Below, in pieces: positions 15,100 to 24,000 of a DNA stretch of 28,917 nt. Source of the stretch: Anaerolineaceae bacterium (GTDB taxonomy: Bacteria; Chloroflexota; Anaerolineae; Anaerolineales; Anaerolineaceae); assembly GCA_003524305.1 (NCBI GenBank), contig DQHW01000009.1, forward strand, positions 24,725-53,641, given 5' to 3'. Under the pieces are notes generated by a model that saw only the letters and a program-made list of their open reading frames with translations, searched no databases and was not told the DNA's origin. Both the position numbers and the translations under genes were made by a program. How positions within the stretch are numbered: the stretch's first letter is position 1; the number at the start of each line of letters is the position of its first letter.

Positions 15100-18000
15100 T
15101 TATGCCTTTTTCAAGCCGATGGACACCTTTTCGCTATCAAACTCATCCTCAAAAGGTACGGTGCCTGATGGGATTGTGCCATTCTTCAACTCTACGGTGA
15201 GCGTCTCAGTCTGGATATAATCCGCGAAGGTCTTTACAGCTTCGGTCAAACCAGGAGAAGCGTTGTAGTAAAGAATTATGCGGTCAGCGATCTCAAGATC
15301 AGCGGTCTTGCGTAGATCTTGCACACGGCGCACGAATTCGCGGGCCAGGCCTTCTTGCACCAGTTCAGGGGTCAGTTCTGTGACCAGAGCCGCCAGGTAA
15401 GCGCCTTCTGATCCAACTGCGTAACCTTCCCTGGCCTGGATGCGTACTTCAACTTCATCAGGCTGCAGCAGAAGTTCATCACCATTAACCTTAACAGCGA
15501 TGGATTCGCCTGCCAGTAATTGCTGCGCGTATTTTTCGGGTTCCAAAGCCAACACAGCTTTGCGGATGTCGGGGAAGCGGCTGCCGTATTTCTGCCCCAA
15601 CTGTTTGGGCTGCGGATTGAGGGCGTAGCTCACCGCTTCAGAAGCCGAGTTGAGCGAACGCACCGTCTTGACATTCAATTCGTCTTCAAGAAGATCGGCA
15701 TACTCCAATAAAACGGAGGCTTCTTCGCGGGTGCTGACAGCAAAGGCTGCTTCAGAAAGCGGTTGGCGAACTTTTCGATTTGCCTTGTTGCGAGCGGCGT
15801 GTCCAAGCGAGGTGAGCTTCATCACAAGGCTCATATCACGGTTGAGTTTTTCATTGATGCGGGCAGGATCGTATTCAGGCCAGGGCATCAGATGCACTGA
15901 ATCTGGCAGACCTTCTTCAACCGAACCCACAAGGTTCAAGAAGAGTTCATCCGCGATAAAAGGCATGGTGGGAGCCAAAAGCTTGCTCACGGTCACCAAA
16001 GCTTCATATAAGGTTGCATAAGCTGCCTGCTTGTCGGTGTCTGAACCGCTCTTCCAGAACCGGCGGCGTGAGCGTCTCAGGTACCAGTTCGAAAGCTGAT
16101 CCACAAACTGCTCAATCGGACGAGTCGCCCCGATCACATCGTAAGTTTCGAGTGCCAGGGTCACATCTCTTACCAGCGTATGCAATGATGAAAGCAGCCA
16201 TTGATCCAGAAGACTGTATTCCACCTTGACATTCTTCTCTGGTTTCCAGCCATCCAGGTTGGCGTAGGTCACAAAGAAAGAATAGGTGTTCCAAAGGGTA
16301 AGCGTGAAGTTGCGCAGCACTTCTCCCACCAGGTCGCTTGAGAAACGTCTCTCTTGCCCCGGAGGACTTGCGGTATACAAATACCAACGCATGGCATCCG
16401 CGCCGTTTTTGTCAAGCACTTCCCACGGCGAAACCACGTTACCGCGGGTTTTTGACATCTTCTGCCCCTGACCATCCAGGATAAGGCCCAGGCAAATCAC
16501 ATTTTTGTAAGAAGGAGAATCAAAGAGCAGTGTGCTGATGGCGTGCAGCGAATAAAACCAGCCCCTGGTTTGATCTACTGCTTCGCAGATATAGTCAGCC
16601 GGGAATTGTTCTTTGAACTTTTCAACATTTTCAAATGGATAATGCCACTGGGCATATGGCATTGAGCCTGAGTCAAACCAGACGTCGATCAATTCAGGTA
16701 CACGATGCATGCGGCTGCCGCAGTCATGGCATTTAAAGGTGACCTCATCCACATGCGGACGGTGCAGGTCAGATTTGGAAAGGTCGCGACCGGCTTTTTC
16801 AGACAGTTCGGCCACAGAACCGACACAGGTTTGAGTGTGGCATTCTTCACATTCCCATACAGGCAGCGGTATGCCCCAATAGCGCTCACGTCCGAGCGCC
16901 CAGTCAATGTTGTTGGCCAGCCAGTTGCCAAAGCGGCCTTTTTTGATATGCTCAGGGTACCAGTTGATCTGGTCATTGATTTCGACCAGGCGGTCTTTGA
17001 ATTGGCTGGTGCGGATGTACCAGGTCGGTCTTGCATAATACAAAAGCGGAGTCGAACAGCGCCAACAGAAGGGATAGGTATGCGTGTAAAGCATGGATTT
17101 GAACAGCAGACCGCGTTCGTCGAGGGTCTTGGTGATCAACGGGTCTGCGTCTTTTACAAACAGTCCAGCCCAGGGTTTTACTTCGGTGATGAAGGTTCCG
17201 TCTTCAGCCACTGTGCACAACACAGGCAGGTCATTTTCCAGAGAGACCTGCATGTCATCCTGGCCAAACGCCGGGGCGATATGCACCAAACCTGAACCGT
17301 CTTCAGTGGTCACAAAATCGCCCAGGATAACATAATGAGCTGGCTTATCAGTCGGTAAAAAGGTAAATAATGGATTGTATTTTTTACCTTTAAGTTGTTT
17401 ACCTTTGAAACGATCAACCACCGCAACATTTTCTTCGCCAAAGACTTTTTCAATCAATGCTTCAGCGAGGATCAGGCGTTCAGTTCCGCCTTCCGGTAGA
17501 TTGCGTTCCACCATTACATAATCCACATCCGCACCGGCAGCAACGGCCACATTGGCTGGCAGCGTCCAGGGTGTGGTCGTCCATACCAACAGGGAGGTTC
17601 CATTATCATCCACTAATGGCATACGCACAAACAGTGATGGATCGCTGACTTCTTTGTACCCTTGCGCCACTTCATGGTCTGACAGCGGTGTTCCGCAGCG
17701 CGGACAGTATGGCACCACTTTGTAACCCTGGTAGAGTAAATCGCGATCCCAGAAATTTTTTAAGATCGACCAGATGGACTCGATATATTCGTTTTTGTAG
17801 GTGATATAAGCGGTATCAAGGTCCACCCAATAGCCAATACGATCGGTCAGTTTTTCCCAATCTTTGATATAGGTGAAGGCAGATTCACGGCAAAGCTCAT
17901 TGAACTTGCCGATGCCATATTCCTCAATGTCACGTTTATTTTTAAACCCAAGTTTCTTTTCGACCTCAATTTCAACCGGCAGGCCGTGTGTATCCCAGCC

Positions 18001-18249
18001 GCCACGCCGTGAGACATGATAGCCTCGCATGGTCTTGTAACGCGGAAAAATATCCTTGAAGGCCCGGGCTAATACGTGATGGACACCCGGTTTGCCGTTC
18101 GCCGTGGGCGGTCCTTCAAAAAACACGTACTCCTTGCCATTTTTCCGAAGGTCCATACTTTGGTGAAAAACATCGCGTTTTTTCCAGTGTGTTAAGACTT
18201 TCTCTTCCATCTGGATAACATCCAGCTTTGGTGAAACCGGTTTGAACAT
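15100..18249 (-). CDS. ileS: Isoleucyl-tRNA synthetase (long, type 2-like)
   Basis: IleS charges tRNA-Ile and edits misactivated valine. The 1049-residue protein has the HIGH-equivalent PGVHHVL (about 54-60), the KMSKT loop (about 597-601), the large CP1 editing domain between them, and several Cys pairs (CPRCGTPLSDHE, CWRCSTPL, CEECHTQTC, CHDCGSRM). The length and the PTANGKPGVHHV form resemble the eukaryote-like type 2 IleS, a class often insensitive to mupirocin; sensitivity here is not shown. The frame extends 11 codons further, but GGAGG just upstream of the ATG at 18249 sets the start. It is preceded by a T-box leader and followed by a terminator. Confidence 0.97.
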   Translation of the reverse strand: MFKPVSPKLDVIQMEEKVLTHWKKRDVFHQSMDLRKNGKEYVFFEGPPTANGKPGVHHVLARAFKDIFPRYKTMRGYHVSRRGGWDTHGLPVEIEVEKKLGFKNKRDIEEYGIGKFNELCRESAFTYIKDWEKLTDRIGYWVDLDTAYITYKNEYIESIWSILKNFWDRDLLYQGYKVVPYCPRCGTPLSDHEVAQGYKEVSDPSLFVRMPLVDDNGTSLLVWTTTPWTLPANVAVAAGADVDYVMVERNLPEGGTERLILAEALIEKVFGEENVAVVDRFKGKQLKGKKYNPLFTFLPTDKPAHYVILGDFVTTEDGSGLVHIAPAFGQDDMQVSLENDLPVLCTVAEDGTFITEVKPWAGLFVKDADPLITKTLDERGLLFKSMLYTHTYPFCWRCSTPLLYYARPTWYIRTSQFKDRLVEINDQINWYPEHIKKGRFGNWLANNIDWALGRERYWGIPLPVWECEECHTQTCVGSVAELSEKAGRDLSKSDLHRPHVDEVTFKCHDCGSRMHRVPELIDVWFDSGSMPYAQWHYPFENVEKFKEQFPADYICEAVDQTRGWFYSLHAISTLLFDSPSYKNVICLGLILDGQGQKMSKTRGNVVSPWEVLDKNGADAMRWYLYTASPPGQERRFSSDLVGEVLRNFTLTLWNTYSFFVTYANLDGWKPEKNVKVEYSLLDQWLLSSLHTLVRDVTLALETYDVIGATRPIEQFVDQLSNWYLRRSRRRFWKSGSDTDKQAAYATLYEALVTVSKLLAPTMPFIADELFLNLVGSVEEGLPDSVHLMPWPEYDPARINEKLNRDMSLVMKLTSLGHAARNKANRKVRQPLSEAAFAVSTREEASVLLEYADLLEDELNVKTVRSLNSASEAVSYALNPQPKQLGQKYGSRFPDIRKAVLALEPEKYAQQLLAGESIAVKVNGDELLLQPDEVEVRIQAREGYAVGSEGAYLAALVTELTPELVQEGLAREFVRRVQDLRKTADLEIADRIILYYNASPGLTEAVKTFADYIQTETLTVELKNGTIPSGTVPFEDEFDSEKVSIGLKKA

Positions 18250-18250
18250 A

Positions 18251-18531
18251 CAGCCTCCAAGAATAAAAAAATCCCATCCCAAATCAGGGACGGGAAAAAA
18301 TTCCGCGGTACCACCCTGCTTCTCACTTACGTGAGCGCTCGGTCAGGTGCATCTTTACGACAGACCTGCTTCAGGGTAACGGTCGAAGGGACCGGCTCAC
18401 TTACAGGCGGATACTCCGCGTTCAGATCACAGCTCCGGAAGGATTTTCAGTTTAATTCTTCTGCCTGGCTCACACCGCTTCCAGATTCGCTTAAGAAAGA
18501 AATGTAAACTTACTCGTTTCCATCATCACTT
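18251..18531 (-). promoter_or_regulatory. T-box leader controlling ileS
   Basis: This 5' leader senses uncharged tRNA-Ile and chooses between termination and read-through. The canonical T-box AGGGTGGTACCGCGG lies at 18303-18317 on the minus strand; its TGGT bulge would pair with the ACCA end of a tRNA with discriminator A, as in tRNA-Ile. A stem I with an AGCGAATCTGG...GGTGTGAGCC distal region is at about 18461-18490. An ATC (Ile) triplet at 18425-18427 lies in the segment where the specifier loop is expected, but I could not fold it to confirm. The terminator at 18265-18294 competes with the antiterminator. Together the elements fill the gap to the ileS start. Confidence 0.92.
18265..18294 (-). 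terminator. T-box terminator hairpin before ileS
   Basis: Arms at 18273-18280 and 18287-18294 (CCCGTCCC and GGGATGGG on the minus strand, one G-T pair) are followed by seven T residues. It lies directly after the T-box antiterminator sequence and 16 bases before the ileS start codon. Confidence 0.88.
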
Positions 18532-18537
18532 TTCGTT

Positions 18538-18566
18538 ATTATCCCACAAAAAAACAAAATAATCAA
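18538..18566 (-). promoter_or_regulatory. Sigma-70-type promoter of the ileS T-box transcript
   Basis: On the minus strand TTGATT (18561-18566) and GATAAT (18538-18543) are separated by 17 bases, with TG at the extended -10 position. Transcription would start near 18531, at the 5' edge of the T-box leader. Confidence 0.7.
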
Positions 18567-18723
18567 ACATAAAGATGGGATAAAAAAGTATTTTTTCACT
18601 TTTTTACATAAAAATTACAGCATTTAATTGCCTGGAAATGTAACCTATATCTTGTGACAAATAAAACCACGAAATCTATCTGAGAGCCTTTTTAAAACCA
18701 AGAAGGTAGGGCACGCTTTTCGA
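18567..18723. other. Divergent intergenic region between ileS T-box and HD-GYP gene
   Basis: This is AT-rich sequence between the ileS promoter and the HD-GYP gene. Together with the T-box it forms the longest gene-free stretch in the window. I see no complete sigma-70 promoter for the plus-strand gene; TTGTGA at 18652 and TATCTG at 18677 are spaced 19 apart and are weak. A short segment (18665-18716) loosely resembles GEMM riboswitch pieces but lacks a credible P1 or P2 stem. Confidence 0.5.
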
Positions 18724-21690
18724 ATGTTCATTGACGTAGACAACAGGGTTTTTGAAGATATTATTTACCACAGTCAGGATGGTATCTGGTCTATTGATGA
18801 CAAATACCTTATTACAGCCATAAATCCTGCTGCTGTAGAATTATTATTTAAGGCATTTGGCGTCACTTTTGCGATCGGCAATAACATTAACGAATATGGC
18901 CATATGGTCCTCTTCAAACCATTACTTGATCAATTAAATGATGCACTCAAAGGTAATTCTTTCACTGAACAAGAATCTGTATTCATTTCTGAAGGTGAAC
19001 GAGTATTCGAAACCTCCTTTTCTCCGATTTGTAAAGATAATAATGTAATTGGCGTTTCTGTGATCTCTCGTGAAATTACAGAACTCAGTTATTACACCCG
19101 GCTTGGAAAATCAAAATTCCGCGAGTTGCAAGTATTAAATACGCTTTCTTCCAAGATTGCACAAGCAAACACAGTGGATGAGATGTTTGAAGAATGTACG
19201 AGGATTGTGAGAGAAAGTCTTGCACCTGCTCGCTGCTGGTTTATGTTTCTCGATAAGAAAACCGGCGTTCTGTGCAGACACCGCAGCAGTCATTGTGACC
19301 CAGACGATTCAACTCAAATTATCATCCGCATGGATCGCGGAATCACCAGTTGGGTCGCCAAACACGGCATTTCAAAATTTGTACCTGACACCAGTGTAGA
19401 CCCTGATTATTTTGAAGTTGATATTGAAACCCGATCGGAATTATGTGTTCCGATCATCGTATCAGATAAGGTCTATGGGGTCATCAATCTTGAAGCAAGT
19501 ACAGTAAATGCTTTTGCTTCTGAAGATGAACAATTATTAAAAACCATTGCCAACCACATTGCCTCTTCAATTGAGCGCATCAACCTATTTGAAAAAACTG
19601 AACGCACATCCCGTGAGATGAGCGCGCTTTACAAAACAGCCCTGGTAACCAGCAACGAGCTGGATTCCAATGTGTTGGTCGACCGATTGTACGAACAAAT
19701 TCTAGAATTTTTCAAACCCGACACCTTCCTTCTCGCTCTTTACGATCATAAAACCCATGAGATGGAATTATTAATGGCTGATGCCACAGGCAACAAATTG
19801 CCTGAGCTCACCAATAAACAATTGACGATCAAGGAAACCGGTCTGATGACCTGGGTTATGAAAACCCGTCAAACCCTAATCACCCAGGAATTGCGCGTCG
19901 ACAAACTACCCGAAGTGGCTATCTATGATGAAAAAGCAAACAATGGATCCTGGCTAGGCACCTGGCTTGTTGGTCGCGACCACCTGCTTGGCGCTATTTC
20001 GATGCAAACTCATAAAGCAAATGCCTTTGATGAAGATCATAAACAACTGCTCGTTTCCATGGCAGGTCAGGTTGCGATCGCGTTGGAGAATGCCAGACTC
20101 TTTGAAGCCGAAAAACAACGGATTAAAGAATTGGCAGCCATTTCTACTCTTTCTCTGGCCATGCGCGAAGCCCGAGATCGCAAAGAATTACTCTCCATCC
20201 TACTGGATGAATTGGCTAAAACTGTTCAAGCAGATGCAATTGCATTGGTGACTAAAGACTCCATCACCCACCAGCAGTTAATCGAAATTGCCGCAGGCAA
20301 GTGGGCTTTGACTTCCAATAATTCCATACCTGATGAGTTGATCATTTCAGATTCGGTATGGAAAAGCACTTCACCAGTCATGATCAACGATGTCAGCAGT
20401 GACGATCAATTATCAACATCCACCTGGATGAAAGGAATTGATTCGATCATTGGGCTGCCGTTGTCGCTGCAAGGTGAAACAATAGGTATATTGTGGCTCG
20501 GACGTAAAGAGTCGTTTTCAGATGAAGAAATACGCATTCTAACCGCGCTGGCAGATATCGCCGCCTCGGCAATTCGCCGCACAACACTCAATGACCAGAC
20601 AACCCGTCAATTGCAGCAGCTTGCATCCTTGCATGACATTGACCTTGCTATTACAGGCAGTTCTGATATCAAGGTGACGCTTGATTTTCTACTTGGCAGC
20701 GCCCTCACCCAGCTCGAAATGGATGGCGCAATTATCCAATCGCTCAATCCATTCTCGCAAACGCTCAACTGCATCACGAGTCGCGGCATCTATGACACCC
20801 GTATTCTACGCAGTTTCAGCCGCATGGGTGATGACCTGGCTGGCATCTGTGCGCTTGAACGCCGCTTGATGCAGGAACCCAATCTCGAAAAAGCAGCTTT
20901 ATATTCACCCCGTGCCAGGTTATTCCGCGACGCAGGGTTCAATTCATATTACGCCATCCCCTTGATTGCCAAGGGTCAGGTTAAAGGTGTTCTTGAAGTT
21001 TTCAGCCAATCTCCATTTAAGGTGACCGGCGATTGGATTAACTTCTTCACCATGCTCTCCACCCAGGCAGCCATTGCCATTGATAACGGAGAACTGTTTG
21101 ATAATTTGCAGCGCTCCAATATGGACCTGATGGTGGCTTATGACAGCACCCTCGAAGGTTGGGCCAGTGCCCTTGAATTGCGCGATGAAGAGACCGAAGG
21201 TCACGCCCGACGTGTCACAGAAATGACCGAAAGGCTCGCCCTGGCAGTCGGTGTTCAAGGCATGGAACTGAACAACATCAGGCGCGGCGCCTTATTACAC
21301 GATATTGGCAAAATGGGCATACCTGATCAAATTTTGCTCAAACCGGGTCCGTTGAATGATGAAGAATGGAAAGTTATGCGTACCCATCCAGAATTGGCAT
21401 ACAAATTGATCGCCCCCATATCGTTCTTACGGCCTGCCATTGATATCCCTTACTGCCACCACGAAAAATGGGATGGCACTGGTTATCCTCGCAAACTAAA
21501 AGGGGAAGATATTCCTTTGAGTGCCAGGTTATTTGCCATCATAGATGTATGGGATGCACTTTCTTCAGACCGCCCCTACCGCAAAGCCTGGGATGAGAAA
21601 AGAGTTTACGAACATCTGCTCTCTCAATCCGGTTCACACTTTGATCCTTCCATCCTGAAGGTCTTCTTGAACCAGGTTATGGGAAAATAA
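18724..21690 (+). CDS. PAS-GAF4-HD-GYP protein, probable cyclic-di-GMP phosphodiesterase
   Basis: The 988-residue soluble signalling protein has a PAS domain (about residues 8-125), four GAF-like domains (about 140-285, 300-455, 470-615 and 640-785) and a C-terminal HD-GYP domain (about 805-985). The output domain is intact: HDIGKMGIPD with His859-Asp860, HHEKWDGTGYP with His912, His913 and the GYP triplet at 920-922, and the downstream DVWDALSSDRPYR. HD-GYP domains hydrolyse cyclic di-GMP through pGpG. I see no membrane segments, so the ligands would be cytosolic. The ATG at 18724 has no Shine-Dalgarno at normal distance. It stands alone, divergent from ileS and followed by a hairpin. Confidence 0.9.
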   Translation: MFIDVDNRVFEDIIYHSQDGIWSIDDKYLITAINPAAVELLFKAFGVTFAIGNNINEYGHMVLFKPLLDQLNDALKGNSFTEQESVFISEGERVFETSFSPICKDNNVIGVSVISREITELSYYTRLGKSKFRELQVLNTLSSKIAQANTVDEMFEECTRIVRESLAPARCWFMFLDKKTGVLCRHRSSHCDPDDSTQIIIRMDRGITSWVAKHGISKFVPDTSVDPDYFEVDIETRSELCVPIIVSDKVYGVINLEASTVNAFASEDEQLLKTIANHIASSIERINLFEKTERTSREMSALYKTALVTSNELDSNVLVDRLYEQILEFFKPDTFLLALYDHKTHEMELLMADATGNKLPELTNKQLTIKETGLMTWVMKTRQTLITQELRVDKLPEVAIYDEKANNGSWLGTWLVGRDHLLGAISMQTHKANAFDEDHKQLLVSMAGQVAIALENARLFEAEKQRIKELAAISTLSLAMREARDRKELLSILLDELAKTVQADAIALVTKDSITHQQLIEIAAGKWALTSNNSIPDELIISDSVWKSTSPVMINDVSSDDQLSTSTWMKGIDSIIGLPLSLQGETIGILWLGRKESFSDEEIRILTALADIAASAIRRTTLNDQTTRQLQQLASLHDIDLAITGSSDIKVTLDFLLGSALTQLEMDGAIIQSLNPFSQTLNCITSRGIYDTRILRSFSRMGDDLAGICALERRLMQEPNLEKAALYSPRARLFRDAGFNSYYAIPLIAKGQVKGVLEVFSQSPFKVTGDWINFFTMLSTQAAIAIDNGELFDNLQRSNMDLMVAYDSTLEGWASALELRDEETEGHARRVTEMTERLALAVGVQGMELNNIRRGALLHDIGKMGIPDQILLKPGPLNDEEWKVMRTHPELAYKLIAPISFLRPAIDIPYCHHEKWDGTGYPRKLKGEDIPLSARLFAIIDVWDALSSDRPYRKAWDEKRVYEHLLSQSGSHFDPSILKVFLNQVMGK

Positions 21691-21710
21691 TTTTTTCAGC
21701 AAATAATTTA

Positions 21711-21739
21711 GTCCCCGATTTTTCAAAAAAATCGGGGAC
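21711..21739 (+). terminator. Hairpin after the HD-GYP gene
   Basis: A 13-bp perfect stem (gtccccgattttt at 21711-21723 with its complement at 21727-21739) starts 20 bases after the stop. The T-rich part lies inside the stem, and the flank downstream is only partly T-rich. The symmetry suggests it could also serve the convergent pyrimidine-nucleoside phosphorylase gene. Confidence 0.7.
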
Positions 21740-21805
21740 TTGCATTTAATTTGCAGTATTTAACAAAACAATCTTGCAAAGTTTCTCGGATATCTTTTTG
21801 AGGTA

Positions 21806-23101
21806 TTAGTTATAAAAGAGCGGCAGCGGTTCGCAAACAGAATCACTAAATTCATGCGCTTTTAAGATTCTTGTTTTAGCCATCTCAAAACTCTCGCGAC
21901 TGCTGGCGTGCAGGGTGAATAAATCCTCTCCCTTGTTGACTTTGTCACCAACCTTATGGTGGATGATCACGCCCACTGCATGGTCTATGAGGTCTTCTTT
22001 TTTCTTGCGTCCTGCACCCATATCAACAGTGGTTTCGCCAATTTCCTTGGCGTCAATCCATTTTAAATAGCCGTCTGCGGGTGCATTAATAGTCTCGATC
22101 ACCGGTGCAAGCGGCATCTTCTCGGGATGATCCACAAAGGATACATCACCGCCCTGGTTGATCACCATTGAACGGAATTTTTGCCAGGCTTTTCCGCTGT
22201 TAAGTGTTTTTTCTACAAGTGCTCGTGCTTCGTCAAGGTTTTTGGCTTTTTCACCGATCACCAGCATATGAGAGGCTACATGCAGACAATGTTCAGTAAA
22301 ATCTGCAGGTCCTTTGCCATGCAATGTGTCAATTGCTTCTTTGACCTCAAGAGCATTGCCGACTGCGCAGCCAAGCGGTTGGTTCATTTCAGAAAGCAGG
22401 GCAATCACCTTTCGACCGCTCAATTTGCCTATTGAAACCATCAAATGTGACAGTTTTCTCGCATCATCCAGGTTTTTCATGAAAGCGCCAACACCAATTT
22501 TCACATCCAAAACGATGGCTTGCGCCCCTCCTGCTATTTTTTTGCTCATGACAGACGAAGCAATTAACGGGATCGAATCGACAGTACCAGTGACATCTCG
22601 CAATTTATAAAGCACGCCATCCGCCGGGGCCAGGTCTCCGCTTTGACCGGCTAGAACCAGCCCGGTATCGCGAAGCAGGCTGATGAATTCATCACGCGAA
22701 AAAGAGGTGCGGAATCCGGGTATGGTCTCAACTTTGTCGAGGGTGCCGCCGCTGAATCCCAATCCCCGGCCAGACATTTTACCGACCGGCAAGCCGCAAG
22801 CAGCCACCAAAGGTTCCACCACCAGCGTCGTTTTATCGCCGACACCGCCGGTAGAATGCTTATCCACCTCAATGGGCACCACGTGACTCAAATCCAGCAC
22901 TTCACCAGAATTGGCCATGGCCATGGTGAGATCGGTGGTTTCCCTTTCATTCATCCCATTTAACATAACAGCCATCAGCCATGCCGCTGCCTGGTAATCG
23001 GGGATTTGTTTGCTTGCCAGCCCATCAATGAAGTATTGAATTTCTTCACTGGTTAATTCCAGTTTATCGCGCTTCTTGATAATGATTTCTACTGCATTCA
23101 T
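21806..23101 (-). CDS. pdp: Pyrimidine-nucleoside phosphorylase
   Basis: The enzyme phosphorolyses uridine, thymidine or deoxyuridine in pyrimidine salvage. The 431-residue protein has DKHSTGGVGDKTTLVVEPLV (phosphate loop) and the family signature SGRGLGFSGGTLDKVE. The C-terminal PYNP domain (about 340-420) includes DMGAGRKKKEDLIDHAVGV. Length matches PDP/DeoA; which pyrimidines are used cannot be read from the motifs. The frame could begin two codons earlier at GTG, but AGGAG is positioned for the ATG at 23101 (MNAVEIIIKKR). It lies after the jag terminator with its own candidate promoter and a palindrome next to the -10. It is convergent with the HD-GYP gene. Confidence 0.93.
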   Translation of the reverse strand: MNAVEIIIKKRDKLELTSEEIQYFIDGLASKQIPDYQAAAWLMAVMLNGMNERETTDLTMAMANSGEVLDLSHVVPIEVDKHSTGGVGDKTTLVVEPLVAACGLPVGKMSGRGLGFSGGTLDKVETIPGFRTSFSRDEFISLLRDTGLVLAGQSGDLAPADGVLYKLRDVTGTVDSIPLIASSVMSKKIAGGAQAIVLDVKIGVGAFMKNLDDARKLSHLMVSIGKLSGRKVIALLSEMNQPLGCAVGNALEVKEAIDTLHGKGPADFTEHCLHVASHMLVIGEKAKNLDEARALVEKTLNSGKAWQKFRSMVINQGGDVSFVDHPEKMPLAPVIETINAPADGYLKWIDAKEIGETTVDMGAGRKKKEDLIDHAVGVIIHHKVGDKVNKGEDLFTLHASSRESFEMAKTRILKAHEFSDSVCEPLPLFYN

Positions 23102-23125
23102 GATCACTCCTGATACCCTAAGCCG

Positions 23126-23143
23126 AATTGTCAGACAATTTTA
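23126..23143 (-). promoter_or_regulatory. Candidate operator and -10 element of the pdp promoter
   Basis: A perfect 15-base palindrome AATTGTC-A-GACAATT (23126-23140) overlaps a TAAAAT -10-like element (23138-23143, minus strand) 25-42 bases before the pdp start. No good -35 is visible, because the region upstream is the T-tract of the jag terminator. A repressor site is an inference from position and symmetry. Confidence 0.4.
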
Positions 23144-23157
23144 CCCTATTCGTTTAA

Positions 23158-23187
23158 ATAAAAAAAGAATCCGCTTTCACGGATTCT
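23158..23187 (-). terminator. Intrinsic terminator of the rpmH-jag operon
   Basis: An 8-bp stem (arms 23166-23173 and 23180-23187, minus-strand AGAATCCG and CGGATTCT, 6-base loop) is followed by a T-rich run. It begins 11 bases after the jag stop. Confidence 0.85.
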
Positions 23188-23198
23188 CTATTGAAGCA

Positions 23199-23978
23199 CT
23201 AGTTTTTTGGTGAGATGGTCACCTTGCGATAGGGTTCATCGCCCATGCTCTCGGTGATTACTTCCGGGTGGTTTCTCAATTCAAGGTGGATCACGCGCCG
23301 CTCATTGGCTGGCATCGGTTCGAGCACCTGGCGTCTACCGGTTTGAATCGCCTGTTCGGCCATCTTCCGACCCAATTGTCTTAGTTGACGATCGCGGCGC
23401 TTGCGGTACCCTTGTACATCAATCATCATCGGAACCCAGCGACCCAATTCTTTGCTGACGATCAGGCTGGCGATATATTGAAGCGCATTTAATGTTTCTG
23501 ACCTTCGGCCAATCAAGATGCTCAAATCGCTGCCCTGGATGTCAATCAGGATGATACGTTCATCTTTATCGTCTTCAGGTGCAATATAACAGGGTTCAAC
23601 GACCGCCTTTACGCGCATTCGTTCGAGCAGTTCAACCACTACTTTCTTTGAAACCTTTAACGCCTGTTTTTCATCTTCTGAAAGAGCATCTTCTTTAATG
23701 CTTTTTGATTCACGGTACTCAACCATCTCTCCCAATGGTGCGGATGAACTGATTGAGGCAGTTTGCGGTACGGCTTCTGCTGCTTTTTCAGGTTCTGCTT
23801 TGATGGTCAAACGCACACGCGATTGTCTTCCACCAATTCCTAATAACCCGCGAGACCCTGCATCCAGTATTTCAACATCTACCATGTCTTCACTGATTCC
23901 CAATTGTTTTATTCCATTGGCAATGGCTTCATCTGTAGTAGGTGCAATTACTTCAAGAGTAGTTTTTTCCTGGGGCAT
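23199..23978 (-). CDS. jag: Jag/KhpB RNA-binding protein
   Basis: The 259-residue protein has the three expected parts: a Jag_N domain (residues 5-60, with SRGLLGIGGRQSRVRL), a KH domain (about 120-190, with LIGRRSETLNALQYIASLIV in the GxxG region) and a C-terminal R3H domain (about 195-257, with Arg227 to His231). Between Jag_N and KH lies a flexible acidic/Ser-Ala linker. Jag/KhpB binds RNA and in Gram-positives partners KhpA to affect cell envelope growth and division. It follows yidC by about 20 bases and ends the operon. Confidence 0.93.
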   Translation of the reverse strand: MPQEKTTLEVIAPTTDEAIANGIKQLGISEDMVDVEILDAGSRGLLGIGGRQSRVRLTIKAEPEKAAEAVPQTASISSSAPLGEMVEYRESKSIKEDALSEDEKQALKVSKKVVVELLERMRVKAVVEPCYIAPEDDKDERIILIDIQGSDLSILIGRRSETLNALQYIASLIVSKELGRWVPMMIDVQGYRKRRDRQLRQLGRKMAEQAIQTGRRQVLEPMPANERRVIHLELRNHPEVITESMGDEPYRKVTISPKN

Positions 23979-24000
23979 TTTTTGTCTCGATTCTCTGCTA

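Noticed and set aside
16705..17295. 196-residue plus-strand frame opposite ileS
   Set aside because: Entirely antisense to the synthetase catalytic core, no family motif.
18641..18723. A true GEMM-I riboswitch call
   Set aside because: Order of short motifs is suggestive, but the closing P1 stem and the P2 stem carrying the GAAA loop cannot be formed; kept only as a low-interest observation.
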